A stretch of DNA of 64,000 nucleotides. It comes from Natronoarchaeum philippinense (GTDB taxonomy: Archaea; Halobacteriota; Halobacteria; Halobacteriales; Natronoarchaeaceae). Of this stretch, positions 61,245 through 64,000 are shown in pieces; the first letter of the stretch is position 1, and every line of letters starts with the position of its first letter. The notes under the pieces were generated by a model. The model ran no database searches. It was not told where the DNA came from and saw nothing but the letters and a program-made list of their open reading frames with translations. Where the stretch lies: positions 310,001-374,000 of the forward strand of contig NZ_OBEJ01000001.1 of the NCBI RefSeq assembly GCF_900215575.1, given 5' to 3'. Both the position numbers and the translations under genes were made by a program.

Positions 61245-61503
61245 CGACGTAGCGTCCTGTTGGCGTCGTATCCAGATAACCGCACGGGTACACGAAACTG
61301 CGGTGGCGCGGGCGGGTCTACGGTGGGCCGGAAGCGCACCCGCCGCTACGAATGGATTTCCCGGTGTCGGCGACCACTGCACGGTCACGTGGCTCTGTTG
61401 AATCCTTCAGCCACGAACGGAACGAGCCCTTCCGATTGTTCGGTGCAGAGGGCGTATTCGGCACGCCACCCGTATCAGTTCGCTCACTGGAAGGAGAGTC
61501 AGT
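61245..61503. other. Intergenic stretch without a recognised gene
   Basis: No intact gene, tRNA or clear repeat is seen. Promoters for the leftward UV endonuclease should lie near 61250-61300. Some frames are open across part of it, but none has a recognisable motif. Confidence 0.4.
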
Positions 61504-61629
61504 TCAGACGCCAAACCAACGTAAGAGAGCGCCGACGAGGGCGATTGCTCCTCCAAGAATGAACGTTCCTGGGAGGGGGAGTACGAACAGTAAGGCACCG
61601 AGAGCGATGACGGCTGTGGACGTTCGCAT
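61504..61629 (-). CDS. 41-residue membrane protein
   Basis: A leftward ATG at 61629 opens 41 codons to TGA 61504-61506. It encodes two hydrophobic stretches (TAVIALGALLFVLPLPGTFI and GGAIALVGALLRWFGV) around a PLPG turn. Very similar mini-membrane proteins occur widely in haloarchaea. It is divergent from the UPF0179 gene, 78 bases away. Confidence 0.65.
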   Translation of the reverse strand: MRTSTAVIALGALLFVLPLPGTFILGGAIALVGALLRWFGV

Positions 61630-61707
61630 CGTGAGTGGGTTCGAGTTCGAGCCGTTTGTGTCTGGTGCCCCGAAAAGCGTAACCGCGCCGAATCGCTACT
61701 CGAACGC

Positions 61708-62157
61708 ATGGGGCAGGTGACGCTTATTGGAACGCGGCTCGCCGAAGCAGGCGAGGAGTTCGTCTACCACGGCGAGGCCAGCGGTTGTGATGGCTGTCCG
61801 TACCGCAGCCAGTGTCTGAATCTCTCTGAGGGCGTAAAATACGAGATCACATCGGTCAGAGACAACGCGCAGGTGCTCGATTGTGCGATGCACGACGCCG
61901 GCGTGCAGGCCGTCGAAGTCGAGCCAGCGGCGGTCCGAGCGAACGTCTCGGCGCGCAACGCCTACGCCGGCTCGAAAGTCACGCTCGAAGGACCGTGTCC
62001 ACACACCGAGTGCCCGAGTCACGAGTTCTGCGAGCCGGATGGCGTCGCGTTCGAGGAAGAGCACCGGATCGACGAGATCGTCGGCGAGCCGCCCCACGAC
62101 TACTGCATGCTCGACCGGGACCTGACGCTGGTCGAGTTCGCGCCCGCTGACGAGTAG
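61708..62157 (+). CDS. UPF0179 family protein
   Basis: A 149-residue archaeal protein. Conserved Cys motifs are CDGCPYRSQCLNL near the N-terminus, one Cys in LDCAMHD, and CPHTECPSHEFCEPDG, indicating metal binding. VTLIGTRLAEAGEEFVYHG is the typical start. The family is nearly universal in euryarchaea and its function is not established. It ends convergently with the aspartoacylase-like gene, separated by a hairpin. Confidence 0.88.
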   Translation: MGQVTLIGTRLAEAGEEFVYHGEASGCDGCPYRSQCLNLSEGVKYEITSVRDNAQVLDCAMHDAGVQAVEVEPAAVRANVSARNAYAGSKVTLEGPCPHTECPSHEFCEPDGVAFEEEHRIDEIVGEPPHDYCMLDRDLTLVEFAPADE

Positions 62158-62227
62158 CGCAGTCGCCTTCTCGGGGCTCGAAGCGCAACGCGCTTGGGCG
62201 TCCTCGCAAACGAAGTGAGCGAGGGCT

Positions 62228-62251
62228 CGTCACGAGCAAAGCGAAGTGACG
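62228..62251. terminator. Hairpin between convergent genes
   Basis: CGTCAC (62228-62233) pairs with GTGACG (62246-62251) between the ends of the UPF0179 gene and the leftward gene at 62255. The loop is GAGCAAAGCGAA. A T run is lacking, so its role as a terminator is tentative. Confidence 0.35.
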
Positions 62252-62254
62252 GTA

Positions 62255-63100
62255 TCACTCCGCGCTTTGGGGCGGCTCGCTCGACAGCTCCGTGATCTTC
62301 TCGGCGGCGTAGCCGAAGATTTCGTCGTACCCCTCGGCGGAGAGCAACACCGGATAGAACTCCTCTTCGGCGACGACTGGGACGCCGTCGGCGGTCGCAA
62401 ACCGTTCTCCGGCGTCGACGAGTTCGAAGTTGTTCACCGAGACCAGATGATCGTCGGTCCCCGATTTGGGCACCGACCGGGTCAGCCTGAACACGGGGAC
62501 TGACGCCGACGCCGGGCCGGGCTCGACGCCGAAGCGCTCGCGCAGGTCCGCGGCGACGGGCCCCGACAGTGCGCCCAGTTCCTCCAGAAACGCGATGGCG
62601 ATACGGATGGCGGCCGCCTCCGCAGCGTCTGAGCCCTGCAGTCCGCTCTCGATCTCGATAGTTCGGATGGCGCGGAACAGCCGGCCCTGAATGAACTCGC
62701 CGGTGTCGACGACTGATTCGACCGGCAGTGACCGGCCCAGCCGCTCGACCAGCGGGTCGATCCGGTCGCTCACCATGAACGGCTCGGGGTGGGACTGGGT
62801 CGCGTGCATCGACAGCGCGGTCGTCCCCTGCAGTCGCTCGGCCAGTTCGTGGGCCAATCGCTTCTCGTGGGCATCAGCGTCGGGGTCGCCCGGGAACACC
62901 CGGTTGAGGTCGGCGTCGAGATAGCGCTCGCCGGCCTCGATCGCTCGCTCGTTGGCGATGACGAGCAAGACGGGACGCTCGACCGGCGGCGACGCCTCGA
63001 TCAGGCGCTCGACTGCACTGACGCCCGAGGGCTCGTCGCCGTGGATCCCGCCGACGATAGCCAACTCCGGCGTTCCGTCGCCCAACTGTTCGACTCGCAT
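62255..63100 (-). CDS. Succinylglutamate desuccinylase/aspartoacylase-like metallohydrolase
   Basis: A 281-residue M14-type zinc hydrolase. GGIHGDEPSG supplies the His-x-x-Glu zinc ligands, LDADLNRVFPGD the substrate-binding Asn-Arg, and SMHATQSHP the third His. A Glu in RTIEIESGLQG is the likely general base. Members cleave N-acyl amino acids such as succinylglutamate or acetylaspartate. The substrate is not known here. It has no operon partner in view, and 63101-63361 upstream contains no gene that I can see. Confidence 0.85.
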   Translation of the reverse strand: MRVEQLGDGTPELAIVGGIHGDEPSGVSAVERLIEASPPVERPVLLVIANERAIEAGERYLDADLNRVFPGDPDADAHEKRLAHELAERLQGTTALSMHATQSHPEPFMVSDRIDPLVERLGRSLPVESVVDTGEFIQGRLFRAIRTIEIESGLQGSDAAEAAAIRIAIAFLEELGALSGPVAADLRERFGVEPGPASASVPVFRLTRSVPKSGTDDHLVSVNNFELVDAGERFATADGVPVVAEEEFYPVLLSAEGYDEIFGYAAEKITELSSEPPQSAE

Positions 63101-63361
63101 TGGTCGATTGTACGGCCGGGCGCCCTTATCGGGTTCGGTCTCGGGACGCCGTCGGCAGGGTTAAAAAACCGCCGTCGAACGGTGGGTGCCAGTTCACTGC
63201 GCTGGAGCGCCAACGTTCACGTGCTGGCTGATCGCCAGCCCACACGTCGCACCACACCTCACAGCACGACCGGGGTATCGTCGCCAAGAGGGCATGTCAG
63301 CGAGGGTCTTCGACCCGTCCGATTTTCTATCTCTCTCAGCGGCCCGCACAGCCCATTCGCG

Positions 63362-64000
63362 TCAACTGTCGGCGCGCTCTCTGGGGAGTGGGCCGTCGTA
63401 CTCCTCGGGAACGAACGGGCAAAGCGGGTCGCTCGCCAGCGGATCGCCGGTAGTCGCGTACGCCCGCGAGCGACTGCCGCCACAGACGGCTCGGTACGGA
63501 CAGGCGCCGCACTTCCCGCGAAGTTCGTCGGGATCGCGCAGACGTTCGAACAGCGGGGCGTTTCGATAGAGATCGACGATCGAGTCCTCGCGGACGTTCC
63601 CGGCCGACTCTGGTAGGAACCCCGACGGGTAGACCTCGCCGACGTGGCTGACGAAGGCGAACCCGTCGCCGGCCGTGACGCCGCGGCGTCGTCGGCGTCC
63701 AGCGTCGTTGCCGTCCGCCTCCCGCTCGGCTTGCTCGCGCTGGATGCCGACGCGGCGGTAGTGGGGCGCTTCGGTCGTCTTGATCCCGAACGGCTCCTCG
63801 TCGGCGGCGTCCTGCAGCCACTCCATTACCGCCTCGGAGCGCTCGGGCGAAACGGGATCGAGCGCGGCGCCCCGGCCCACGGGAACGAGGAAGAACACGC
63901 TCCAGAGCACCGCCCCGAGATCGCGGACCCGGTCGCGGATCGCGGGAAGCCGATCGGCGGTGTCGGCACAGACCGTCGTGTTGATCTGCAAGGGCACGCC
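63362..64000 (-). CDS. Radical SAM/SPASM protein, C-terminal part (cut by window end)
   Basis: The leftward frame is open through the window end, giving 212 residues of the C-terminal half. PLQINTTVCADTADRLP and a TIM-barrel end (VLWSVFFLVPVGRG) match radical SAM enzymes with a SPASM extension, whose Cys cluster is visible: CGACPYRAVCGGSRSRAYAT, then DPLCPFVP. This pattern is like heme-related radical SAM proteins (AhbC/AhbD/NirJ group). The Arg-rich stretch AGRRRRRGV is unusual. The CxxxCxxC site lies outside the window, so the exact activity is open. Confidence 0.82.
   Translation of the reverse strand, partial: GVPLQINTTVCADTADRLPAIRDRVRDLGAVLWSVFFLVPVGRGAALDPVSPERSEAVMEWLQDAADEEPFGIKTTEAPHYRRVGIQREQAEREADGNDAGRRRRRGVTAGDGFAFVSHVGEVYPSGFLPESAGNVREDSIVDLYRNAPLFERLRDPDELRGKCGACPYRAVCGGSRSRAYATTGDPLASDPLCPFVPEEYDGPLPRERADS

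Noticed and set aside
61388-61440. GGCTCTGTTGAATCC as a possible insertion-sequence end
   Set aside because: It recalls ends of some haloarchaeal insertion sequences, but no matching inverted end or transposase fragment could be found nearby.

Overview
The window is from a haloarchaeon (class Halobacteria). Nearly every predicted protein is strongly acidic, third codon positions are GC-rich, starts are often GTG, genes overlap by 4 bases, and several families are haloarchaeal hallmarks: HalOD1, cupredoxins with Tat signals, SHOCT mini-membrane proteins, DpsA, ThiI and UPF0179. The genus cannot be fixed from the sequence alone. There are no rRNA genes, no CRISPR array and no complete insertion sequence. 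One tRNA gene, an intron-containing tRNA-Gln(UUG), is present.

Region 1 (about 1-12.8 kb) looks like a plasmid-like or integrative element. It holds an AbrB - serine recombinase - small protein operon, unknown proteins, a DUF7344-like small winged-helix protein, a 1386-residue primase-helicase that is the likely replication protein, a winged-helix regulator, and a tyrosine integrase followed by two unknown genes. Long inverted repeats lie on both sides of the replication gene and in front of the AbrB and winged-helix regulator genes. The right end (12.0-12.8 kb) is gene debris.

Region 2 (13-34 kb) is a metal and redox island. It contains an NDH-2-like flavoprotein, a multicopper oxidase coupled to a DUF302 protein, an epimerase, a thioredoxin-like protein, a cupredoxin fused to a SHOCT domain, a CopB-type (CPH) P-type ATPase with an HMA copper chaperone, a second DUF302 protein, three more free SHOCT membrane proteins upstream and downstream, a Met/His-rich exported protein, a membrane-tethered winged-helix protein, and a permease with two YHS metal-binding domains. 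Set into it is an SDR - SPW/VKOR - GH15 glucoamylase operon whose GH15 gene carries an in-frame amber codon. A decayed copB copy (17.3-17.8 kb) and a decayed integrase copy (19.6-19.8 kb) show repeated insertion and loss. The island ends at an intact tyrosine integrase (34.3-35.3 kb).

Region 3 (35.5-64 kb) looks like stable chromosome. It carries nicotinate phosphoribosyltransferase, a TauE-type exporter, a UspA protein, HalOD1 and winged-helix regulators, glyoxalase, a class V aminotransferase, a Tp34/p19-like iron lipoprotein next to a DyP-like Tat peroxidase, a GAF-PAS histidine kinase, DpsA, ThiI, a J-domain protein, peroxiredoxin, a Dna2-type nuclease-helicase, a UvsE-like UV endonuclease, UPF0179, an aspartoacylase-like peptidase and a partial radical SAM/SPASM protein. 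An AT-rich HNH endonuclease gene sits beside the tRNA-Gln and is a likely recent arrival. Iron-box-like palindromes precede dpsA and a 54-residue protein near thiI.
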